Source of the DNA: Chitinophaga sp. sic0106
Lineage (GTDB): Bacteria > Bacteroidota > Bacteroidia > Chitinophagales > Chitinophagaceae
Reading direction: 5' to 3'
Length of the DNA: 64,000 nt
NCBI RefSeq assembly: GCF_019219075.1
Contig: NZ_JAHUWJ010000026.1
Span: forward strand, 1-64,000
This document shows, piece by piece, positions 51,646 to 58,976 of this stretch. The position numbers and the translations under genes were made by a program. The stretch's first letter is position 1. Every line of letters begins with the position of its first letter. Under the pieces are notes generated by a model, which had not been told where the DNA came from, ran no database searches, and saw only the letters and a program-made list of their open reading frames with translations.

Positions 51646-53223
51646 ATGAGAAATATATTCAGATATAAATACACAGGAACTGTACTAGCAGCATCTTTGA
51701 TGATATCTGCCAGCTTCACCTCTTGTAAGAAATATACCGAACTCACTCCTAAAGATGTGTTAAGTATTCCTTCCGCATTTGCTGATTCAGCTAATATTGA
51801 AACTACACTCAATGGTGTATACAATGCTGCTGCGGTAGGTAGTTATAATGATGGTGCTGGTCGTGGCTATCCTTTTGGTGGCGCTGCTATTCAGCAGTCA
51901 GATATGCGTGGTGAGGATATGCTGAACCTGGCAACCTTCTACGAAATCACTTATAAATCCACCATCACTACCACCACGGCGAACAATGTGCACATGTGGT
52001 TAAACCTGTACGCTTTAGTGAACCAGGCGAATGTGTTTATTGAAGGTGCGAAAAAAGCAGAGAAAGCCGGCCTTATTTCTTCCGGAAAAGAACTGCAGAT
52101 GGAAGCTGAAGCCCGTTTCCTGAGAGCGCTCGCTCACCATGAACTGCTGTTGAACTTCTGTCGTCCATATGCAGACGGTAACGGTAGCAAACCAGGTATT
52201 CCTTACCGTGATGTAGCCATCGATGATCCTTCCAAAATTGAAGAAGCGCTGAAAGTAGGCAGAGGTACTGTTGCTGAAGCTTATACTAAGGTGCTGGCTG
52301 ACCTGGATTTCGTTGAACAGAACGGCGCCGGAACCAACGTGAATAAGGCAAATAAAGGTGCCGCTATCGCGCTTAAAACCAGGATTAAACTGCACATGGC
52401 TGATTACGCAGGCGTAATCGCTGAAGCAACCAAGCTGGGTACTGATAAAGCAGTTCCTACCAGCCCGCTCAACGGTTATGTACTGGCTGCAGCTCCATCT
52501 GATCCATTCCTGACAGCGAGCAAAGAATCCATCTTCTCTATTGCTAACAGTACTTTAGCAAATGGTGGTACAAATGGTGCATTAGCACCAATGTACGGCC
52601 CTGCTGACCTGGGTGGCCGTGGACTGGTAGCACTGAGCCCTAACCTGTTCAATCAGGCATGGTGGGTAGCTGATGATATCCGCAGAACTACATTGACTTA
52701 CAAGTCAACCGACGGAAAAACCTACTCTTATAAATTCCGTGACTACGTAAATAAAGCAGATAATTCCCCTATCATCCGTTATGCGGAAGTGGTACTGAAC
52801 GCTGCAGAAGCATATGCACGTACTGGAAATGATGCACAGGCTTTCATTCTGTTAAACAATGTTCGTAACAGAGCATTGCCAGCAACCAGCACGAACCGCT
52901 TCACAACAGCACCTGCTGATCTGGTACTGGCTATCCTGCAAGAGCGTAGAATTGAGTTCCAGGGTGAAGGTCGCCGCTGGGCTGATATCCACCGCCTCGC
53001 TTTCGATACCAAATACGGTTTCAAAGGTGTACCTGCTAAAATTGACCCGGCTTCAGGCTTCACTGGTACTGCCGCTGACTACAAAGCTGCTTCCGGCCAG
53101 CTGTTGCCAACTAACGTTGCTGCAGTGCCTTATGATGACTACCGTTATCTGTGGCCTTTCCCTGCAACTGAAGTAGCAGCGAATCCAACACTGAAAGCGC
53201 AACAAAACCCTGGTTACGAATAA
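51646..53223 (+). CDS. SusD/RagB surface lipoprotein (unit 3)
   Basis: A 525-residue lipoprotein with signal and lipid Cys (ISASFTSCKK, about residue 27), an N-terminal SusD-like region and a C-terminal RagB/SusD domain. ILQERRIEFQGEGRRWADIHRL, read in pieces near 428-449, is the conserved family block, and the ending AANPTLKAQQNPGYE is typical. Partner of SusC3; a strong terminator ends the operon. It is the same subfamily as unit 1 SusD, but they are clearly diverged. Confidence 0.95.
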   Translation: MRNIFRYKYTGTVLAASLMISASFTSCKKYTELTPKDVLSIPSAFADSANIETTLNGVYNAAAVGSYNDGAGRGYPFGGAAIQQSDMRGEDMLNLATFYEITYKSTITTTTANNVHMWLNLYALVNQANVFIEGAKKAEKAGLISSGKELQMEAEARFLRALAHHELLLNFCRPYADGNGSKPGIPYRDVAIDDPSKIEEALKVGRGTVAEAYTKVLADLDFVEQNGAGTNVNKANKGAAIALKTRIKLHMADYAGVIAEATKLGTDKAVPTSPLNGYVLAAAPSDPFLTASKESIFSIANSTLANGGTNGALAPMYGPADLGGRGLVALSPNLFNQAWWVADDIRRTTLTYKSTDGKTYSYKFRDYVNKADNSPIIRYAEVVLNAAEAYARTGNDAQAFILLNNVRNRALPATSTNRFTTAPADLVLAILQERRIEFQGEGRRWADIHRLAFDTKYGFKGVPAKIDPASGFTGTAADYKAASGQLLPTNVAAVPYDDYRYLWPFPATEVAANPTLKAQQNPGYE

Positions 53224-53278
53224 TTACACTAATGAAGTATTTAATAGTGAATTAATAGATAATAATCAGTAAACAAGT

Positions 53279-53316
53279 AAGGGTGTACCATCGCAAATGG
53301 TACACCCTTCTTGTTT
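53279..53316 (+). terminator. Intrinsic terminator after SusD3
   Basis: AAGGGTGTACCAT / ATGGTACACCCTT, a 13-bp perfect stem, loop CGCAA, then CTTGTTT. Confidence 0.9.
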
Positions 53317-53372
53317 ACATGCCAGTTACGCGTCTGCCGATGATTAGCGGTGAAGGCAAGCCCATGTAGCAT

Positions 53373-53403
53373 AAAAAAAGCCCCGATGGAGTTACCCACC
53401 GGG
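53373..53403 (-). terminator. Intrinsic terminator after the DUF4369-thioredoxin gene
   Basis: On the minus strand CCCGGTGG / CCATCGGG (one G-T pair) followed by GGCTTTTTTTAT, 26 nt past the stop. Confidence 0.85.
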
Positions 53404-53428
53404 ACCTTATATCTCTTTACAAAAAATC

Positions 53429-54589
53429 TTATTTCAATATTTCCTTCAGCTTCGCTTCCAGTGCAGGCCCGCGAAGATTAGCCGCAATAATTTTACCCTG
53501 CGGATCAATCAGGAAGTTAGCAGGAATAGCGTTGATACCAAAGGTATTCACCACGGCAGACTCCCAGAATTTCAGGTCGCTCACCTGGGTCCAGGCCAGG
53601 CCATCCTGCTGAATAGCTTCTGTCCATTTAGATTTCTCCTTATCCAGGGATACGCCGAGTATAGTGAAATTCTTGCCTTTGTATTGTTGGAAAGCACTCA
53701 CTACATTCGGATTTTCAGCGCGACAAGGACCGCACCAGCTGGCCCAGAAGTCCACCAGTACATACTTTCCACGGAAGGAACTCAGACTCACCATCTTACC
53801 ATTCGGGTCGGGAAGGGTGAAATCTTTAGCTGTTTCACCAACCTTTACCGCGATAGACGGTTCTTCACCACCAGCAGCATCGCCGCCGGCACCCTGCATT
53901 TTTTCCATTTCATCTACTTTCCCTACCAGGCTTTTCACCAGCGTGTTTTCAGGAAAACGTTTCTGCATATTGGTGAGCACCTGCCTGTGGCCAAGGATTT
54001 CGCCGGCATCACGCACCTGGCTGATAGCAAATACCGCGTTAGCAGGATACTTGGTTTTATCAGCGGTGATGAAAAAGTATTCTTCAAATTCTTTCTCCTT
54101 ACGTTGCAGCTCTTCCACTTTAGGATGCAGCACACTGTCCGGCGTTTTTACGCTATGTAAACTATCCAGCCTGCGCATTTCTTCGGTAAGTGCGATGGAC
54201 TGCTTGCTGATGCTGGCCAGGAACTGGTGCAGTTCAGCAGTAGATTCAGAACCCTCTACTTTCAGGTTGTCCAGATTGTCGACGTCACCTTCCAGCTTCA
54301 TGTCACCGGCATCCAGTGACAGGATAATGAACTTGCCATTGCTGAAGCGGATGCGGTAAAGGCCCTGCTCCGGCACCATGCCTTTGAGACTGAATTTACC
54401 ACCGGCATCTTTAACATTGGTGGAGTCCACCACTTTAATATCTGTGAGGCTAAGCTGCTCCAGTACTACAGGTCCGACAGGCAGGTTAGTCAGTTGCCCG
54501 TCAATTTTGAACTCTCCCTTTTCCTGCTGCTGACCGGCGCATCCTGCAAGGAAAGCGGCGGCAGACAGCCATAAGAAGTATTTTTTCAT
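53429..54589 (-). CDS. DUF4369 and TlpA-type thioredoxin lipoprotein
   Basis: A 386-residue lipoprotein: signal with lipid Cys17 (FLAGCAG), an N-terminal DUF4369 domain (about 25-125), a helical linker (130-235), and a C-terminal AhpC/TSA-TlpA thioredoxin domain (about 247-386) with WASWCGPC (C286, C289). Such proteins are probably periplasmic thiol-disulfide oxidoreductases; the partner is unknown. The linker contains an AGGDAAGGEE low-complexity patch. It is monocistronic with its own terminator. Confidence 0.93.
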   Translation of the reverse strand: MKKYFLWLSAAAFLAGCAGQQQEKGEFKIDGQLTNLPVGPVVLEQLSLTDIKVVDSTNVKDAGGKFSLKGMVPEQGLYRIRFSNGKFIILSLDAGDMKLEGDVDNLDNLKVEGSESTAELHQFLASISKQSIALTEEMRRLDSLHSVKTPDSVLHPKVEELQRKEKEFEEYFFITADKTKYPANAVFAISQVRDAGEILGHRQVLTNMQKRFPENTLVKSLVGKVDEMEKMQGAGGDAAGGEEPSIAVKVGETAKDFTLPDPNGKMVSLSSFRGKYVLVDFWASWCGPCRAENPNVVSAFQQYKGKNFTILGVSLDKEKSKWTEAIQQDGLAWTQVSDLKFWESAVVNTFGINAIPANFLIDPQGKIIAANLRGPALEAKLKEILK

Positions 54590-54653
54590 GCAATCAGTTT
54601 TTAATATTCAATATCTGCAAGCCCTCAAATTAGGTTAATTTCATGGATTGGCC

Positions 54654-56120
54654 TCAACCCTTCAGTTTTTCGGCCAGCAGCTCATTGGTCAGGCGTGGAT
54701 CGGCCTTTCCTTTCGATGCTTTCATGACCTCTCCCACAAACAATGCCAGTAACCCCTTCTTGCCACCGCGGTAGGCAGCTACTTTATCCGGATATTTTGC
54801 AAGCACTTCATCGATGATAGGGGCAATGTTATCCGCATTGTTGTCCTGGATCAGATTCAGTCTGGTCGCTATTTCCAGTGGCTCGGCAGGATCGCTGATC
54901 ATTTCCGGCAATATCCTGGAGGAGGCAATGGAGAAGCTCACTTTCCCACTGTCCACCAGCGCAATCAGTTTGGCCAGGGTAGCAGGTGGCAACGGAAAAG
55001 CTGTGATGTCCGCACCTTTATCATTCAGATAAGACTTTACAGGCCCCAGGAGCCAGTTGGCAGCCGCCTTGTATTGGCTGGTAGTGGCAATCAATGCCTC
55101 AAAATAATCGGCCGTGGCCTTATCATCGCAGATAACGCGGGCATCATATTCCGGCAGGTTATATTGTGTGATATATTTCTGAATCAATTCCTCCGGTAAT
55201 GCCGGCAGTGTAGCCCTGATGGCATTAATGAAATCATCGCTGAGGTGGAAAGGTGCCAGGTCAGGCTCGGGGAAGTAGCGGTAATCATTGGCTTCTTCCT
55301 TGGAGCGCATGCTGAATGATGTGCCGGTAGCGGCATCAAAGCTCCTGGTTTCCTGTACAATCGTACCACCGGTTTCCAGGAGTTCCACCTGCCGCTTTAC
55401 TTCGAGCTCTATGGCGCGTTTCACGTTGCGGATGGAGTTCATGTTTTTCACTTCTACCTTAGTGCCCAGGGTGGTAGCGCCTTTCAGGCGGATGGAGATG
55501 TTGGCGTCACAGCGCATGCTGCCTTCTTCCATGTTTCCGTCGCATACCCCGAGGTAACGCACGAGGCGGCGCAGTTCCGTCAGGTACTGATAGGCTTCCT
55601 CGCTGGTGTGCATATCCGGCTCACTTACGATTTCTACCAGCGGTACACCGGCACGGTTCAGGTCCACATAGCTGTAGGAAGGGTCCTGGTCGTGCAGCAG
55701 CTTACCCGCATCTTCTTCAAGGTGGATGCGGTTGAGTTTAATATCGCGTGTACCTGCATCCGTTGTGATACGTACGTATCCGCCGTTGCAGATAGGAGCT
55801 GTATGTTGTGATACCTGGTATCCTTTTGGGAGATCAGGGTAAAAGTAGTTTTTGCGTGCGAAGTAGTTATCCTTTTCTATGGCGCAATGACAAGCCAGGC
55901 CAAGTTTGATGGCATATTCGGCTGCTTTTTTATTCATGCGGGGTAAAGTACCCGGATGAGCCATGGTGATAGGACTGATGTGGGTATTGGGGGCTCCGCC
56001 GAAAGCGGCACTGTCGCTGCAGAATAGTTTGCTTTCCGTCAGCAGCTGGGCATGAACTTCAAGCCCAATCACGGTTTCGTATTTACTGTAATCCAAGAGG
56101 TGACATTTTAAAAATTCCAA
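54654..56120 (-). CDS. gatB: Asp-tRNA(Asn)/Glu-tRNA(Gln) amidotransferase subunit B
   Basis: A 488-residue GatB, the kinase subunit of GatCAB that phosphorylates mischarged Glu- or Asp-tRNA for amidation. Recognised by YETVIGLEVHAQLLT near the start, YFYPDLPKGYQVSQ and EEDAGKLLHD in the catalytic domain, and a C-terminal YqeY-type tail domain (about 340-488). ATG at 56120 gives a short extension; a TTG at 56096 would give MDYSKYETVIG, closer to the usual N-terminus. gatA and gatC are not in the window. Confidence 0.96.
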   Translation of the reverse strand: MEFLKCHLLDYSKYETVIGLEVHAQLLTESKLFCSDSAAFGGAPNTHISPITMAHPGTLPRMNKKAAEYAIKLGLACHCAIEKDNYFARKNYFYPDLPKGYQVSQHTAPICNGGYVRITTDAGTRDIKLNRIHLEEDAGKLLHDQDPSYSYVDLNRAGVPLVEIVSEPDMHTSEEAYQYLTELRRLVRYLGVCDGNMEEGSMRCDANISIRLKGATTLGTKVEVKNMNSIRNVKRAIELEVKRQVELLETGGTIVQETRSFDAATGTSFSMRSKEEANDYRYFPEPDLAPFHLSDDFINAIRATLPALPEELIQKYITQYNLPEYDARVICDDKATADYFEALIATTSQYKAAANWLLGPVKSYLNDKGADITAFPLPPATLAKLIALVDSGKVSFSIASSRILPEMISDPAEPLEIATRLNLIQDNNADNIAPIIDEVLAKYPDKVAAYRGGKKGLLALFVGEVMKASKGKADPRLTNELLAEKLKG

Positions 56121-56170
56121 TAAAATAAAATCGAAAGCAAATCACCACTATAATTGCTTGCTGATTAACG

Positions 56171-56178
56171 CAAATATA
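56171..56178 (-). promoter_or_regulatory. -7 element for gatB
   Basis: Minus strand reads TATATTTG, perfect TAnnTTTG. Start near 56164, about 44 nt before the ATG at 56120. Confidence 0.5.
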
Positions 56179-56194
56179 TTCAAATAATGCTGTG

Positions 56195-56220
56195 TTTCCG
56201 GGCAAATTCCTGCCCGGAAA
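56195..56220. repeat. Inverted repeat in the gatB/ALDH divergent spacer
   Basis: TTTCCGGGCA / TGCCCGGAAA, a perfect 10-bp dyad with a 6-bp centre. There is no gene end nearby and no long T tract, so it looks more like a protein-binding dyad or a leader hairpin of the aldehyde dehydrogenase gene than a terminator. Confidence 0.75.
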
Positions 56221-56260
56221 ATGGTAAATTGGGTTATATCAAAAGTTTAAATTCATCCCT

Positions 56261-57640
56261 ATGATCAGTAATACCCAGGCCGGACAGTTGTATAAAGCCC
56301 AGAAAGCCTATTTTGACTCGGGGGCTACGCTGCCGTATAATTTCCGGAAAGCCCAGCTGAAGCGGTTGAAAAAGGCCATTGAGCAGTACGAAACCCGCAT
56401 CCTGGAGGCACTACATCAGGATTTACATAAACACCCGATGGAGGCATATTCCAGCGAGGTGGGCTTTTTATATGAAGAAATCGGTTTTATCCTGGAACAT
56501 CTCAAAGAGTGGATGCAACCGGAAGTGGTGACCAGTCCGCTGGTGACATATCCGAGCAGCAGCCGGATATACCGGGAGCCGCTGGGACTTACGCTGATCA
56601 TAGCCCCATGGAATTACCCCTTTATGCTGTTGCTCAGCCCTTTACTGGGCGCTATAGCAGGGGGCAACTGCGCCATTCTGAAACCTTCGGAACTGGCGCC
56701 GGCTACATCTGCCCTGCTAACAGACCTCATAAGAGAAACCTTTGATCCTGCCTATATCGCTATAGTGGAGGGTGATGGCGGTGTGGTGATTCCCATGCTG
56801 ATGTCGTACCGCTTTGATCATATATTTTTCACCGGAAGCATACCGGTGGGTAAAAAGATTATGGAGATGGCAGTGCCGCACCTGACGCCTGTAACGCTGG
56901 AGTTAGGAGGTAAATCACCTTGCGTGGTGGATGAAAAAGTGAATGTAACGGTAGCGGCTAAACGTATCGCCTGGGGGAAATTCTGGAATGCCGGCCAAAC
57001 CTGCGTGGCACCCGATTATATACTGGTACATGAAAATGTGCAGACCGCCTTTACGGATGCACTTAAGCAGGCAATCCGTGAATTTTTTGGAGATGACCCC
57101 GCTGCCAGTGGGGATTACGCCCGTATGATCAACGAAAAGCGCTTCGATGCGGTGGCTAAATACCTGCAACAAGGGCATGTTGCCCATGGTGGGCAAACGG
57201 ATCGCAATACCAAATACATTGCCCCTACCCTGCTGACGGATGTGGAATGGGATGCCCCCGTGATGCAGGAAGAAATATTCGGACCGGTATTGCCGATACT
57301 TCCATTTAAAACCCTGGATCAGGCGATTGCCGCTATACGTAGGCTGCCCTATCCGCTGGCATTATATGTATTTACAAAAAGCAAGAAAACAGAAAGGGCA
57401 CTGATAGAACAGGTGCGCTTTGGCGGTGGCTGTATCAACAATGCGCTGGTGCATTTAACCAATCCTGAAATGCCGTTTGGTGGCACGGGATACAGTGGTA
57501 TGGGCCAGTATCACGGCAGGTATAGTTTTGAAACGTTTACACATCCGAAGAGTGTGCTGAAAACAGGTACCTGGCTGGATGTACCTACGAAGTATCCGCC
57601 GTTTAAGAATAAGTTGAAGTTATTAAAGAAGATAATGTAG
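56261..57640 (+). CDS. Aldehyde dehydrogenase (class 3-like)
   Basis: A 459-residue NAD(P)-dependent aldehyde dehydrogenase, of the shorter class 3 (fatty aldehyde) length. Catalytic residues are N118 in APWNYP, general base E214 in LELGGKSP and nucleophile C248 in GQTCVAPDY. EEIFGPVLP and the C-terminal GGTGYSGMGQYHG are typical. It oxidises aldehydes to acids; the physiological substrate is unknown. It stands alone between gatB and a region of hairpins. Confidence 0.95.
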   Translation: MISNTQAGQLYKAQKAYFDSGATLPYNFRKAQLKRLKKAIEQYETRILEALHQDLHKHPMEAYSSEVGFLYEEIGFILEHLKEWMQPEVVTSPLVTYPSSSRIYREPLGLTLIIAPWNYPFMLLLSPLLGAIAGGNCAILKPSELAPATSALLTDLIRETFDPAYIAIVEGDGGVVIPMLMSYRFDHIFFTGSIPVGKKIMEMAVPHLTPVTLELGGKSPCVVDEKVNVTVAAKRIAWGKFWNAGQTCVAPDYILVHENVQTAFTDALKQAIREFFGDDPAASGDYARMINEKRFDAVAKYLQQGHVAHGGQTDRNTKYIAPTLLTDVEWDAPVMQEEIFGPVLPILPFKTLDQAIAAIRRLPYPLALYVFTKSKKTERALIEQVRFGGGCINNALVHLTNPEMPFGGTGYSGMGQYHGRYSFETFTHPKSVLKTGTWLDVPTKYPPFKNKLKLLKKIM

Positions 57641-57704
57641 CTGACACCTTCGGTGTCAGCTGGAGTGGTTCCGCGCTGCGCGCGGAGCACATTGCCGGAG
57701 GAGT
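57639..57704 (+). repeat. Two stacked hairpins after the aldehyde dehydrogenase gene
   Basis: AGCTGACAC-CTTCG-GTGTCAGCT (57639-57661 region) is capped by a C(UUCG)G tetraloop and begins at the stop codon. CCGCGC-TGC-GCGCGG follows at about 57671-57686. Neither has a T tract. Confidence 0.7.
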
Positions 57705-57764
57705 GACTGCGGGTACGATGGTAGCCGGTTGATTGCTGGCTGAGTATCAAACAATATTAAATAA

Positions 57765-57795
57765 GAAAGGCTGCCAACCGGCAGCCTTTCTCTTT
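57765..57795. terminator. Bidirectional terminator between ALDH and PDZ genes
   Basis: GAAAGGCTGCC / GGCAGCCTTTC, an 11-bp stem with loop AACC (57765-57790), between converging genes. T-rich on both exits. Confidence 0.85.
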
Positions 57796-57800
57796 GCACA

Positions 57801-58817
57801 CTATAAATTAACCTTGTTAATTTTCTTAGGAATTTTCACCTCTAACGTTTGGGTGGCACCATTTCGTATAACCTTGGCCGTTATATTTGCTTTTTGCTGG
57901 TTAAAACGATAGGCGTTTGCCACGTCGCGGGCGGTTTTTACTGCTGTTCCACCAAACTCAGTCACGATATCATCGTTTTTGAATCCTGCTTTTTCGGCTG
58001 CGGAACCTTCTTCTACGTCGGTTACCTTCGCACCTTTGCTATCTTCGGTATCTTCTACCTGCAAGCCTAAACGAAGGTTACTACCGCCCCGGCGGAAGGA
58101 GAAATTATCATTCATTTCCGGCCCCTGGAAGTTGAAGAAGCCGCCTGGGTTGCGGTCGGGCGAAGGCATTAGTAGCTCCATACCACCTTGCTCCTTACGT
58201 TCGTCGAGGGTTACGGTTGTTTGTGTTTCTTTCTTATTACGTGTGTACGTAACCGTTATTTTGTCGCCCGGGGCATAAGTGCCGATGGTTTCGTACAATT
58301 CTTTGGGCTCGGCGATTTTTTTCGCATCAACGCGGAGAATGATATCGCCTGTTTTAATCCCGGCTTTGGCGGCGGGACTATTGGGGGAAACTGTTTTTAC
58401 GGTTACGCCGGTAGCTTCTTCTTTTTCAGTAATCACCCCTAACAGCGCTTTGTTAGGTCTGATGTTGAATACTTCCGGTGCATCTCCTTCCTCAGCGTCA
58501 TCGTTATCGTTGAAGAAGTTGAACCCGTTCATGGTGCTGCCACTCATTCCCAGGGAGTTGCCATCCATGGGGGTGACTTTACGTTTGAAGACGGAGATGT
58601 CGGGACTATTATACTGGTCCACTTTTTTACCGTCTACCAATACTTCGCCGTTTTTGATTTCCACGGTTACTTTTCCGTCGTTGTTGCCTTTGCGTTTGAT
58701 GATGATTTCATCAAATTCGCCCAGCTTGTCTTTTGACTGTTGTGCATGCACGGTGGTAGTCAAGAGGCTGAAGCAGGTGAACCCTGCAATAGATAATGTT
58801 TGCAGTAACTTGTTCAT
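57801..58817 (-). CDS. Exported two-PDZ-domain protein
   Basis: A 338-residue protein with a signal peptide (about 1-26, ending VHA-QQ), an N-terminal region of about 90 residues (28-115) of unknown fold with an acidic NDNDDAEEGDAPE patch, and two PDZ domains (about 123-205 and 247-330). The second has EGSAAEKAGFKNDDIVTEF, the carboxylate-binding style of HtrA-type PDZ domains. There is no trypsin-like protease domain, so it is not DegP; it is probably a periplasmic scaffold or chaperone-like binder. Confidence 0.9.
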   Translation of the reverse strand: MNKLLQTLSIAGFTCFSLLTTTVHAQQSKDKLGEFDEIIIKRKGNNDGKVTVEIKNGEVLVDGKKVDQYNSPDISVFKRKVTPMDGNSLGMSGSTMNGFNFFNDNDDAEEGDAPEVFNIRPNKALLGVITEKEEATGVTVKTVSPNSPAAKAGIKTGDIILRVDAKKIAEPKELYETIGTYAPGDKITVTYTRNKKETQTTVTLDERKEQGGMELLMPSPDRNPGGFFNFQGPEMNDNFSFRRGGSNLRLGLQVEDTEDSKGAKVTDVEEGSAAEKAGFKNDDIVTEFGGTAVKTARDVANAYRFNQQKANITAKVIRNGATQTLEVKIPKKINKVNL

Positions 58818-58849
58818 ATGCTGATCTGTTTAAATTTAATTTACGCCAA

Positions 58850-58857
58850 CAAATTTA
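58850..58857 (-). promoter_or_regulatory. -7 element for the PDZ protein gene
   Basis: Minus strand reads TAAATTTG, matching TAnnTTTG. Start near 58844, a 27-nt leader. Confidence 0.45.
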
Positions 58858-58924
58858 ATAAGCCAGCAAACTAAGGAAAAGTTAAAACCGGTGATCAGGC
58901 GGATTCATGCGACCAAAAGCAAAC

Positions 58925-58953
58925 AGGGCGGGCGCTTTTTACGCGTCCGCCCT
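58925..58953 (-). terminator. Terminator hairpin after alaS
   Basis: AGGGCGG / CCGCCCT with inner GCGC-like pairing around a TTTTTA loop, 24 nt past the alaS stop. There is only a weak T tract on the minus strand. Confidence 0.65.
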
Positions 58954-58976
58954 GCATTATAAGGTAAATGTTAAAA

